6,047 bases of DNA, taken from positions 1 through 6,047 of the forward strand of contig DJDY01000047.1 of the NCBI GenBank assembly GCA_002435585.1, read 5' to 3'. Made by a program: the position numbers and the translations under genes. Positions 1-6,047 of this stretch are shown here, one piece after another. Within the stretch, counting starts at the first letter, position 1. Each line of letters opens with the position of its first letter. This DNA is from Lachnospira sp. UBA5912 (lineage in GTDB: Bacteria; Bacillota; Clostridia; Lachnospirales; Lachnospiraceae). The notes under the pieces are model-generated. The model worked only from the letters and a program-made list of their open reading frames with translations, searched no databases and was not told the origin of the DNA.

Positions 1-796
1 TATTCTGCACAAATTCATCAACACACGAATCATATGTTGATTCCGCCCTGTCTATACCAAATTTATCTTTAAGCGATGCATATTCTTTGAGTGCCTTCTT
101 AAAATTCTGCTCGTCTATTGTAAATACATTGGCATCCTCTGCGTATTCCCCACCTATATTCATATAACGTCCTACATATGGGTAATTCAAAAGCATATCA
201 GATGCATCGAAATCAAATACTCTCGTTATATTCTGATTCTCATCTGTAACACTATAATTATCGCTTATCTGTAAAAGTTCTTCGTATGAATCAACATCCG
301 ATGCATAATTCTTGTTATATACCATTACCGGCATACTGAAGCTTACTGGATATCCGTACAGCTTTCCTTTGTAAGATGCTGAATTTATGGCCGCTTTTCC
401 ATATATTTTTTCATTATATATATCATCATATGAATCATTTTCAAGCATCAGACCAAGCAGGTATTCCTTATCGTTATTCTCTGCAGACATAAGATACACA
501 TCTGGCGCATTATTATTTCTTACTGTCTCTGTGTATATTGTATCTACCATATCCTGTACTTCAACATATACAGGATTAACCGTTATAAGATTATTAGCTG
601 CCTTAAGTCCAGATGCCACATTATTAAGATAACTTTCGTAATCTTTATCATTATACCAGACATTAATAGTTACCGGCGTTTCTATTGCAAGATTTCTTGC
701 ATCCTTATCTTTGTCAGCTTTACCACATGCCGCTACTGATGTAAACATAACACATACCATAGCAACTGATATAAGTTTTTTAATCATCTTCATCAT
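1..796 (-). CDS. Extracellular solute-binding lipoprotein of an ABC importer, N-terminal 265 residues (3' end outside window)
   Basis: This is an open frame of 265 codons with no stop, cut by the left edge of the window. It begins MMKMIKKLIS, followed by a hydrophobic stretch and the lipobox V21-A22-A23-C24. It should therefore be a type II signal-peptide lipoprotein, anchored outside the membrane through Cys24. The mature part looks like a family 1 solute-binding protein, the type often used for sugars. It has an early VTINVWYNDKDYE strand, N-A-P-D-V-Y at residues 96-101, and GKLYGYPVSF followed by MVYNK at 144-162, the usual hinge and binding-lobe pattern. The family is normally about 400-450 residues, so roughly 60% is present. 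The ATG at 796 is chosen because AAAAGG at 805-810 lies 8 bases upstream; the ATG at 793 is a close alternative. The gene has its own candidate promoter and lies 151 bases after argD. The ligand cannot be read from the sequence, and no permease gene is visible. The family call is firm and the sugar specificity is a guess. Confidence 0.85.
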   Translation of the reverse strand, partial: MMKMIKKLISVAMVCVMFTSVAACGKADKDKDARNLAIETPVTINVWYNDKDYESYLNNVASGLKAANNLITVNPVYVEVQDMVDTIYTETVRNNNAPDVYLMSAENNDKEYLLGLMLENDSYDDIYNEKIYGKAAINSASYKGKLYGYPVSFSMPVMVYNKNYASDVDSYEELLQISDNYSVTDENQNITRVFDFDASDMLLNYPYVGRYMNIGGEYAEDANVFTIDEQNFKKALKEYASLKDKFGIDRAESTYDSCVDEFVQN

Positions 797-903
797 ATTT
801 CCAACCTTTTCATACAACCTGTGAAATAACATAACCAGACAATCCACCAGTAATTACTATATCATAATATCATAATTTACTCTTTTTCATCCTGCACCCA
901 CGA

Positions 904-932
904 ATTATCATTTTATCTAAAACATTTGTCAA
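904..932 (-). promoter_or_regulatory. Candidate sigma-A promoter for the solute-binding protein gene
   Basis: Read on the minus strand, a perfect TTGACA (927-932) is followed after exactly 17 bases by GATAAT (904-909), one mismatch from the consensus. Transcription would start near 897 and give a leader of about 100 bases before the ATG at 796. The -35 box lies only 16 bases after the argD stop codon. The solute-binding protein gene can therefore be expressed separately from the arg genes. The motif and spacing are seen directly; activity is inferred. Confidence 0.65.
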
Positions 933-947
933 AAACGATATCTACTG

Positions 948-2129
948 CTAAAATGACTTCTTTAATTTATCTATCATTTCATCAACATCATTCTTAGTTA
1001 TTACAAGTGGTGGAACCATTCTGATAACATTAGTTCCTGCTGAGAAAAGAATAAGTCCGTTGTCTAATGCCTTAGATATTACATCCTTTGGACTGATTGA
1101 AAGCTCAAGTCCCTGCATGAGTCCAAGTCCTCTTCTTTCAACTATAAAGTCATACTCTTCTACAAGCTCATCCAGTTTCTTTTCAAGATAAGCTGATACC
1201 TCCTTAACATTAGCAAGCACATTCTGTTTCTCAAATAATTCAAATACTTTAGTAGCCGCAGCACATGCAAGTGGATTACCTCCATATGTCGTACCATGAT
1301 CTCCAGGAACCAAAGCCTTGGCAACTTCTTCTGTTGCAAGGAAAGCTCCTACTGGCACACCACATCCTAAAGCCTTGGCAACCGTAAGAATATCTGGTTT
1401 TACACCATACTGCTGGAATGCAAACATAGTACCTGTTCTTCCCATTCCGCACTGAATCTCATCAAGTATAAGAAGAATACCTTTTTCATCGCAAAGTTTC
1501 CTTACTCCCTGTATGAATTCATTAGTTGCCGGATATATTCCACCTTCACCTTGTACTGTCTCAAATATAATAGCACAAGTTTTATCATTTACCAACTGTT
1601 TAACGCTTTCAAGATCATTATAATTAGCAAATTTTATTCCTGGTATCATTGGGCCAAATGCTTCCTGGTAATGTTTATTACCTGTAACAGCAAGTGCGCC
1701 CATACTTCTTCCATGGAATGAATGATTCATGGCAATAATCTCTGAATCAGTTCTGCCTGTCTTTAAATAAGCATATTTCTTAGCAAGCTTAATAGCACCT
1801 TCTATGGATTCTGTACCACTGTTTGTAAAGAATACCCTGTCCATCCCTGAAGCCTTTGTTATAGCCTTGGCAGCTGTAACAGCTGGCTCGTTATAGAAAT
1901 AGTTTGATGTATGTATAAGCTTATCTATCTGGGCCTTAAGTGCATCATTATATTCTTTATTATTGTATCCAAGTGCAAACACTGCAATACCTGCGCCAAA
2001 ATCAAGATATTCTTTTCCATCTGTATCGTATAATCTTACGCCATCACCTTTATCAAGTACAATCTGATATCTGTTATATGTATGAATCAGCTTTTCCTCT
2101 GCTGTTTCAATAATCTGTTTAGTTTCCAT
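948..2129 (-). CDS. argD: Acetylornithine aminotransferase
   Basis: This cytosolic PLP enzyme transfers an amino group from glutamate to N-acetylglutamate 5-semialdehyde to give N-acetylornithine; in many bacteria the same enzyme also serves lysine synthesis. The protein has 393 residues, the normal length for class III aminotransferases of this type. Visible family marks are the cofactor phosphate-binding loop NSGTES (103-108), the [10 protein letters not shown] segment (137-146), the [12 protein letters not shown] block (222-233) whose Asp223 should contact the pyridine nitrogen of PLP, and [16 protein letters not shown] (248-263) with the Schiff-base lysine Lys252. [12 protein letters not shown] (278-289) is the conserved loop reached from the partner subunit. 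The ATG is preceded by AAGAAAGG (2138-2145) at 8 bases. It is the last arg gene of the cluster, 101 bases after argB, and ends in TAG. Other class III transaminases such as GABA or ornithine aminotransferase are unlikely because of the argCJB neighbours. No key residue is missing. Confidence 0.96.
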   Translation of the reverse strand: METKQIIETAEEKLIHTYNRYQIVLDKGDGVRLYDTDGKEYLDFGAGIAVFALGYNNKEYNDALKAQIDKLIHTSNYFYNEPAVTAAKAITKASGMDRVFFTNSGTESIEGAIKLAKKYAYLKTGRTDSEIIAMNHSFHGRSMGALAVTGNKHYQEAFGPMIPGIKFANYNDLESVKQLVNDKTCAIIFETVQGEGGIYPATNEFIQGVRKLCDEKGILLILDEIQCGMGRTGTMFAFQQYGVKPDILTVAKALGCGVPVGAFLATEEVAKALVPGDHGTTYGGNPLACAAATKVFELFEKQNVLANVKEVSAYLEKKLDELVEEYDFIVERRGLGLMQGLELSISPKDVISKALDNGLILFSAGTNVIRMVPPLVITKNDVDEMIDKLKKSF

Positions 2130-2216
2130 AATGTATGCCTTTCTTAATTGTTTATATTATCATTTATTCATTTGCGCTCGTTATATCATAATTTTATTTT
2201 TATTTTCCCTACACTC

Positions 2217-2242
2217 ACGAACCCATAATTCTACAGGTTCGT
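2217..2242 (-). repeat. Inverted repeat across the argB stop codon
   Basis: In the transcript ACGAACC (2236-2242) can pair with GGTTCGT (2217-2223), giving a 7-bp stem with a 12-base loop that contains the argB stop codon. No run of U follows, so it is not an intrinsic terminator. A role in mRNA end protection or coupling is possible, but the stem is short enough to be chance. Confidence 0.3.
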
Positions 2243-3136
2243 TTCAAAAAACTTTTCGGCTCCTTCTGATAAAATAGCTGTACCAACACCCTTGTTAGTA
2301 AATATTTCAAGAAGTAAGCAATGTGGTATACGTCCATCAAGAATATGTACTCTTGAAACCCCATGTTCTATAGCATCTATACAGTTATTAAGCTTAGGAA
2401 GCATCCCACCGCCTATTGTACCGCCTGCAAGAAGTTTTCTTGCCTCTGTAGTAGAAAGCTCTGATATAAGACTTGACTTATCATTGTAATCCCTGTATAC
2501 ACCTTCTATATCAGTTAAGAATGCAAGCTTTTCAGCATTAACTGCTCTTGCTATGGCACATGCTGCATCATCGGCATTAATATTATATGAATGGAAATTA
2601 TCATCATATCCTATAGGGCATATAACAGGAATAAAGTCATCTTTAAGAAGTGAATGGATAAGAGTTGTATCAACATCCGTTACTTCACCAACATATCCTA
2701 TATCTTCACCATTGGAATATTTCTTTTCTACCTTAAGCATCCCGCCATCTTTACCAGACACACCACATGCCTTAACTCCAAGTTCTTCAATAAGTGATAC
2801 AAGGCTCTTATTAACCCTGTTAAGAACCATCTCCGCTATCTCCATGGTTGGTTCATCTGTAACTCTTAAACCATTCTTGAATTCAGGTGTCATTCCACAC
2901 TTTTCAACCCACTTACTGATTTCCTTGCCGCCTCCGTGAACAATAATAGGCTTAAAACCAACAAGTTTTAATAATACTACATCCTGAATAACCTTTCTTT
3001 TCAGTTCCTCATCAACCATGGCACTTCCGCCATACTTAACAACTATAATCTTTCTGCTGAACTTCTGTATATAAGGAAGAGCCTCAACTAATATCTGTGC
3101 CTTTTTTAACTCTTCTTCCATATCTATTGTACTCAT
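2231..3136 (-). CDS. argB: Acetylglutamate kinase, arginine-sensitive type
   Basis: ArgB phosphorylates the gamma carboxyl of N-acetylglutamate with ATP in the cytosol, the usual control step when the cyclic pathway is used. The 301-residue protein has the amino-acid kinase fold. VVKYGGSAM (32-40) carries the phosphate-binding Lys34. [10 protein letters not shown] (64-73) is the glycine-rich loop. GLRVTDEPT (89-97) contains the substrate-binding Arg91. NINADDAA (185-192) holds Asn185 and catalytic Asp189. GGMLPKL (243-249) holds Lys248. The first 25 or so residues form a predicted helix ([18 protein letters not shown]) not found in the short, arginine-insensitive E. coli enzyme. The C-terminal VHILDGR (263-269) and [13 protein letters not shown] (274-286) match the signature of hexameric, arginine-inhibited kinases. 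I therefore infer feedback inhibition by arginine. The start is fixed by AAGGAG (3143-3148), 6 bases before the ATG. It sits 157 bases after argJ and 101 before argD, and ends in TAG. Confidence 0.97.
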   Translation of the reverse strand: MSTIDMEEELKKAQILVEALPYIQKFSRKIIVVKYGGSAMVDEELKRKVIQDVVLLKLVGFKPIIVHGGGKEISKWVEKCGMTPEFKNGLRVTDEPTMEIAEMVLNRVNKSLVSLIEELGVKACGVSGKDGGMLKVEKKYSNGEDIGYVGEVTDVDTTLIHSLLKDDFIPVICPIGYDDNFHSYNINADDAACAIARAVNAEKLAFLTDIEGVYRDYNDKSSLISELSTTEARKLLAGGTIGGGMLPKLNNCIDAIEHGVSRVHILDGRIPHCLLLEIFTNKGVGTAILSEGAEKFFETNL

Positions 3137-3158
3137 CTTTAACTCCTTGAACTAAAAT

Positions 3159-3186
3159 ATTATAACATTATACCTATCATGTACAA
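3159..3186 (-). promoter_or_regulatory. Candidate internal promoter upstream of argB
   Basis: On the minus strand an extended -10 box, TGT followed by TATAAT (3159-3164), lies 16 bases after TTGTAC (3181-3186), which matches the -35 consensus only at TTG. A second TATAAT overlaps at 3167-3172. The spacer is very AT-rich, so such boxes arise easily by chance. The TGn extension raises the case somewhat. It could give argB and argD some expression independent of argC and argJ. Confidence 0.35.
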
Positions 3187-3222
3187 TCTGATTAAAACAA
3201 AATGCATACAAACCATTCTGGG

Positions 3223-3256
3223 ATTCAATCAGGTTTGCGTAAACGCAAACTTGAAT
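3223..3256 (-). repeat. Hairpin B between argJ and argB
   Basis: The transcript can fold GTTTGCG (3244-3250) on CGCAAAC (3233-3239) around a TTTA loop. This continues after a 4-base bulge with ATTCAA (3251-3256) on TTGAAT (3223-3228), giving 13 paired bases in all. The inner stem is GC-rich for this DNA. The sequence after it (CCCAGAATGG) has no U run, so it is not a standard intrinsic terminator. Confidence 0.6.
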
Positions 3257-3289
3257 ATGAATAATATGCTGCCAGCATATTATTCATAT
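3255..3289 (-). repeat. Hairpin A immediately after the argJ stop codon
   Basis: There is a perfect 16-bp inverted repeat. ATATGAATAATATGCT (3274-3289 in transcript sense) pairs with AGCATATTATTCATAT (3255-3270) around a three-base GGC loop. It starts 5 bases after the argJ TAA and overlaps the foot of the next hairpin by two bases. No U run follows. It may protect the 3' end of an argCJ message or mark a processing site; its role is inferred. Confidence 0.75.
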
Positions 3290-3293
3290 CATA

Positions 3294-4520
3294 TTAGGAA
3301 CGATAATCTGCATTTATCTTTATATAGTCAAATGTAAGATCACATCCCCATGCTGTTGCCTCTGCATTACCCTGTTTAATATCAGCAATAGCTGTTACCG
3401 GATTCTGTGAAAGTATCTCTGTTGCCTTATCTTCACTATAATCTGTTGCAGTTCCATCCTTTACTATCTGAAGCTTTCCTGCGGAACTTTCAAAGAATAT
3501 ATCAACCTTTTCCGGTTCAAAATCAACACCTGAATAACCCATTGCACAAAGTATTCTTCCCCAGTTAGCATCATGTCCAAATATTGCTGCCTTTGTAAGA
3601 TTAGATGTAACTATGGACTTGGCAAGAATCTTTGCCTGTTCTTTAGTTGCTGCACCCTTTACCTGAACCTCAAACAGACATGTGCAGCCTTCGCCATCGC
3701 CAGCAATCTTTTTAGAAAGTTCTGTAAGTACATAGCTTAATGCCTCATAAAATGTATCATAACTGCTGCTGTTTTCTGTTATCTTTTCATTACCTGCTTC
3801 TCCATTGGCAAGTACCAAAACTGTATCATTAGTTGATGTATCTCCATCAACTGATATCATATTGAAGGAATCTTCAACGATATCACTTGTCATCTTCTGG
3901 AGTGCCTTTTTATCAACAACAGCATCTGTTGTTATAAAACACAGCATAGTTGCCATGTGCGGATGAATCATACCAGCACCCTTACACATGCCACCAACAG
4001 TTACCTTCTTACCACTTATCTCTACTGTGCATGCAACCTGCTTGTTTTTAGTATCCGTAGTCATAATGGCCTCTGCTGCAAGTGTTCCTGCCTCCTTAGT
4101 AGAATCAAGGAGTTCTGGAAGTGCCTTGATACCTGCACACATTCTATCCATAGGAAGCTGCATACCTATAACACCTGTAGAACCAAGAAGCACTGAGTTA
4201 GCAGGAACTCCAAGCACCTCTCCTGCAGTCTTTGCTTCAAGTTCACATGCCTTGTCGCCTTCTTCACCTGTACATGCATTAGCAACACCACTGTTGACTA
4301 CTATTGCATGTGCACCTTCCTCACTGTATACAATACTCTTATCCCACTTTACTGGTGCTGCAAATACTCTGTTAAGTGTAAATGTTCCTGCTGTAACACA
4401 TGGCTTTTCAGAAAAGACCATAGCCATATCTTTCTTGCCATTCTTATACTTAATACCTGCTGCCATACCTGCCGCCTTAAAACCTTTAGCTGCTGTAACT
4501 CCACCTTCAATAATCTGCAT
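3294..4520 (-). CDS. argJ: Bifunctional-type ornithine acetyltransferase / N-acetylglutamate synthase
   Basis: ArgJ moves the acetyl group from N-acetylornithine to glutamate, releasing ornithine and renewing N-acetylglutamate, which closes the cyclic pathway. Some members also use acetyl-CoA to make N-acetylglutamate; which type this is cannot be read with certainty. The 408-residue precursor has the normal length and is expected to cut itself between Ala190 and Thr191 in KGAGMIHPHMATML (180-193), making alpha and beta chains with Thr191 as nucleophile. GSTGVIG (113-119) carries the oxyanion-hole pair Thr115-Gly116. SVDGDTSTND (223-232), FGHDANWGRI (314-323) and the C-terminal ADYRS are family marks. 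His188 stands where Asn is common in the cleavage motif (HPNMATML); the residues required for cleavage are intact. GGAGG (4526-4530) lies 5 bases before the ATG and fixes the start. It is 126 bases after argC and is followed by two strong hairpins. The stop is TAA. Confidence 0.97.
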   Translation of the reverse strand: MQIIEGGVTAAKGFKAAGMAAGIKYKNGKKDMAMVFSEKPCVTAGTFTLNRVFAAPVKWDKSIVYSEEGAHAIVVNSGVANACTGEEGDKACELEAKTAGEVLGVPANSVLLGSTGVIGMQLPMDRMCAGIKALPELLDSTKEAGTLAAEAIMTTDTKNKQVACTVEISGKKVTVGGMCKGAGMIHPHMATMLCFITTDAVVDKKALQKMTSDIVEDSFNMISVDGDTSTNDTVLVLANGEAGNEKITENSSSYDTFYEALSYVLTELSKKIAGDGEGCTCLFEVQVKGAATKEQAKILAKSIVTSNLTKAAIFGHDANWGRILCAMGYSGVDFEPEKVDIFFESSAGKLQIVKDGTATDYSEDKATEILSQNPVTAIADIKQGNAEATAWGCDLTFDYIKINADYRS

Positions 4521-4558
4521 AACTGCCTCCTGTCCAGATTAATAATCATTTCTAAATA

Positions 4559-4586
4559 ATCGTATATCAGAATTATTACTTATCAA
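4559..4586 (-). promoter_or_regulatory. Weak candidate promoter in the argC-argJ gap
   Basis: TTGATA (4581-4586, five of six matches to the -35 consensus) is followed after 16 bases by TACGAT (4559-4564, four of six to the -10 consensus), reading toward argJ. The 126-base spacer is otherwise plain AT-rich DNA without a convincing hairpin. The match is modest and could be chance. Confidence 0.22.
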
Positions 4587-4646
4587 TAACTTCTTATTAA
4601 TCTTATATGAATAAAATATTTATAGTGCCGCCTGTGTTATATAATT

Positions 4647-5693
4647 CTATGGGAACATAGGTGCAATCTTAAGTCCTTCATTCTCCTCAAAACCGAATAA
4701 AAGGTTCATATTCTGTACTGCCTGACCAGCCGCACCCTTAACAAGGTTATCTAATGCACCCATAGCAATAATTCTGTTAGTTCTTGGCTCTATCTTAAAT
4801 CCTATATCTACAAAGTTGCTTCCCTCAACCCATCTTGTTTCTGGGCATACATCCTTAGGAAGAACTCTTACAAAATATTCCTTATCATAATATTTATCAT
4901 ATGCCGCCTTGACCTCTTCGTAAGTTACCTCTTTTTCAAGATTAGCATAAGCTGTTACAAGTATTCCTCTATTCATAGGAACAAGATGTGGTGTAAATAT
5001 AAGCTTTAAATCATCTCTTCCACAAGCATATCCAAGCTGTTCTTCTATCTCTGGTGTATGTCTATGTGTACCAACACCATATGCTTTCATACTCTCATTA
5101 ACTTCACAGAAAAGGTTAGCAACCTTTGCGCCCCTGCCTGCGCCGCTTGTTCCGCTCTTAGCATCAATGATTATTGTATCAGGATTAATAATTCCTTCCT
5201 TTACAAGTGGATATAATGTAAGAATTGATGTTGTTGTGTAACATCCTGGGTTAGCTATTATTCTTGTATCTTTCTTTATCTTGTCCCTGTTAATCTCACA
5301 CAATCCATATACAGCTTCATCAATATACTGTGGAGCCTTATGCTCTAACTTATACCACTTCTCATATATATCAACATTCTTTAATCTGAAGTCCGCACTA
5401 AGATCTATTATCTTTGCCTTTGAAAGAATCTCATCATTAACAAGTGATGCACACAATCCCTGTGGTGTAGCAGTAAATATAACATCAACTTCATCAGCGA
5501 GCTGATCCATATTGTCATCCATGCATTTTGCATCTACAAGTTTAAACATATTTCTATATACATCTGAATAATTCTGGTCAATATAGCTTCTTGAACCAAG
5601 CCATACTATTTCTACATCTTTGTGTCCTAAAAGAATTCTTACTAATTCGTTACCTGCGTATCCGGTAGCACCGATAATTCCAACCTTTACCAT
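4647..5693 (-). CDS. argC: N-acetyl-gamma-glutamyl-phosphate reductase
   Basis: ArgC reduces N-acetylglutamyl 5-phosphate with NADPH to N-acetylglutamate 5-semialdehyde, the third step toward ornithine, in the cytosol. The protein has 348 residues, typical of the longer ArgC type. The N-terminus MVKVGIIGATGYAGNEL has the GATGYAG loop (8-14) of a Rossmann NADP-binding domain. ANPGCYTTTSI (147-157) contains Cys151, the nucleophile that forms the thioester. KSGTSGAGRG (179-188) and the THRHTPEIEEQ block (209-219), with the catalytic histidine region, follow. TPHLVPMNRGIL (234-245) and GALDNLVKGAAGQAVQNMN (312-330) are the other conserved blocks. GGAGG at 5698-5702 is 4 bases before the ATG and fixes the start. 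It is the first gene of the cluster, downstream of the strongest promoter and of ArgR-like boxes. No truncation or missing active-site residue is seen; the stop is TAG. Confidence 0.97.
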   Translation of the reverse strand: MVKVGIIGATGYAGNELVRILLGHKDVEIVWLGSRSYIDQNYSDVYRNMFKLVDAKCMDDNMDQLADEVDVIFTATPQGLCASLVNDEILSKAKIIDLSADFRLKNVDIYEKWYKLEHKAPQYIDEAVYGLCEINRDKIKKDTRIIANPGCYTTTSILTLYPLVKEGIINPDTIIIDAKSGTSGAGRGAKVANLFCEVNESMKAYGVGTHRHTPEIEEQLGYACGRDDLKLIFTPHLVPMNRGILVTAYANLEKEVTYEEVKAAYDKYYDKEYFVRVLPKDVCPETRWVEGSNFVDIGFKIEPRTNRIIAMGALDNLVKGAAGQAVQNMNLLFGFEENEGLKIAPMFP

Positions 5694-5707
5694 ACGTCCT
5701 CCATCTG

Positions 5708-5745
5708 AATGTGTAATTATTCATTCGTGTGAATATTTTCATTCG
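5708..5745. promoter_or_regulatory. Probable tandem ArgR/AhrC operator in the argC leader
   Basis: Two imperfect 18-base ARG-box-like sites, compared with TNTGAATWWWWATTCANW, lie side by side. Box 1 (5728-5745) has a perfect left half TGTGAAT plus an AT core, with TTCA displaced by one base. Box 2 (5708-5725) has a perfect right half ATTCA (5719-5723) and a degenerate left half. Their centres are 20 bases apart, close to the 20-21 typical of paired ARG boxes bound by an ArgR hexamer. Additional TGAAT half-sites occur at 5706-5710 and 5763-5767. A nine-base direct repeat TTCATTCGT (5720-5728 and 5738-5746) underlies the pair. The location before argC fits arginine-dependent repression; each box alone is weak. 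Confidence 0.5.
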
Positions 5746-5787
5746 TAATCCATATATAAAAATGAATTAATAAAAATGATAAATTAC

Positions 5788-5815
5788 ATTATAGCAACTT
5801 TTTTTCTTATGTAAA
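5788..5815 (-). promoter_or_regulatory. Main argC operon promoter
   Basis: On the minus strand TTTACA (5810-5815, five of six) is followed after 16 bases by a perfect TATAAT (5788-5793) with the extended -10 TGC in front. An A-tract of seven lies in the spacer. Transcription would start near 5781, giving a leader of about 88 bases that contains the ArgR-like boxes and the GGAGG site. This is the best promoter before the cluster. Confidence 0.7.
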
Positions 5816-5820
5816 GTGTT

Positions 5821-6047
5821 TATTGGTTATGTTTTTATATTTATGCATAATTAATGCATAAAATTGCATATTATTCATTTTTTACTATTGCATTTTCGGC
5901 TTAAGTAGTTTATTATAATTTGCAGAGTTTATTCATTATTTTATTGTTTCACTTAATACTATGAAGATAATCTGATACATAGTTAATAAATATATTTTTT
6001 CAGTAGTCATTTATTTTATTAATTGCAATATTATGATGTTTTAACCT
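5821..6047. other. Non-coding, very AT-rich region upstream of the argC promoter
   Basis: No open frame, tRNA or rRNA is visible on either strand; stop codons are dense in all frames. There is no T-box leader. The region holds the TGCAT repeats listed separately. A start codon or promoter of a gene to the right may lie beyond the edge, but nothing here demonstrates one; TATAAT at 5914-5919 on the plus strand lacks a well-placed -35 box. Confidence 0.6.
5840..5893. repeat. Perfect palindrome and phased TGCAT repeats
   Basis: A perfect inverted repeat, TTTATGCAT (5840-5848) and ATGCATAAA (5854-5862) around AATTA, is followed by two more TGCAT motifs. The TGCAT motifs begin at 5844, 5855, 5865 and 5889. 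The first three are spaced 11 and 10 bases, about one helical turn. They sit about 30-80 bases upstream of the argC -35 box. This arrangement resembles a binding site for a dimeric regulator, but I do not recognise the motif. Confidence 0.45.

Noticed and set aside
387..632. Plus-strand open frame of 81 codons
   Set aside because: It is antisense to the solute-binding protein gene, whose frame is continuous with a lipobox and family motifs; the plus frame has no recognisable domain.
849..858. Ten-base palindrome AGTAATTACT and nearby repeated ATTATGATA
   Set aside because: Both are short and in strongly AT-rich DNA; there is no loop or U run to make a terminator and no known operator match.
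870..890. Six-codon mini-ORF (MKKSKL) in the leader of the solute-binding protein gene
   Set aside because: It would start only a few bases after the predicted transcription start, has no properly spaced ribosome binding site, and short ATG-to-stop runs are common in such DNA.
924..939. Possible CcpA cre site overlapping the -35 box of the solute-binding protein promoter
   Set aside because: The central CG and some flanking A residues fit, but the conserved TG at the left is absent, so the match is too weak.
2553..2939. Plus-strand open frame of 128 codons inside argB
   Set aside because: It is a shadow of argB, rich in Ser, Leu and Pro as expected from reversed codons, with no family motif.
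3988..4542. Plus-strand open frame of 184 codons across argJ
   Set aside because: It is the antisense shadow of the intact argJ gene, with low-complexity Ala/Ser/Pro content and no plausible function.
5694..5800. T-box or other riboswitch in the argC leader
   Set aside because: The leader is only about 88 bases, with no T-box sequence, no terminator hairpin and no known riboswitch core.

Overview
The window is from a low-GC Gram-positive bacterium, most likely a member of the Clostridia and plausibly Lachnospiraceae. The reasons are AT-rich codon use (many ATA, AGA and GGA codons), very AT-rich spacers, strong AGGAGG-type ribosome binding sites, the gene order argC-argJ-argB-argD, and a Gram-positive style lipoprotein. 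The family assignment is an inference from style, not a database match.

All recognisable genes lie on the minus strand, so transcription runs from right to left. From right to left the layout is: a 354-base non-coding region (5694-6047) with a strong argC promoter, a probable tandem ArgR/AhrC operator in the leader, and a palindrome with phased TGCAT repeats further upstream; argC (5693-4647); argJ (4520-3294); a spacer with two abutting strong hairpins and a candidate internal promoter; argB (3136-2231); argD (2129-948); a 151-base spacer with a near-consensus promoter; and the first 265 codons of a solute-binding lipoprotein gene that runs off the left edge (796-1).

Together ArgJ, ArgB, ArgC and ArgD form the acetylated (cyclic) route from glutamate to ornithine. 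ArgJ moves acetyl from N-acetylornithine back to glutamate, ArgB phosphorylates N-acetylglutamate, ArgC reduces the acyl phosphate to the semialdehyde, and ArgD transaminates it to N-acetylornithine, which returns to ArgJ. The later genes to arginine (argF, argG, argH) are not in the window. ArgB carries the N-terminal helix and C-terminal signature of arginine-inhibited kinases, so I infer control at two levels: feedback on ArgB and ArgR/AhrC repression at argC.

I found no new biological system. This is an ordinary core biosynthetic operon next to a transporter gene. The points worth a second look are in the non-coding DNA: the double hairpin between argJ and argB, the unusually long gaps between operon genes, the operator placement, the phased TGCAT motifs, and the apparent lack of a terminator after argD.
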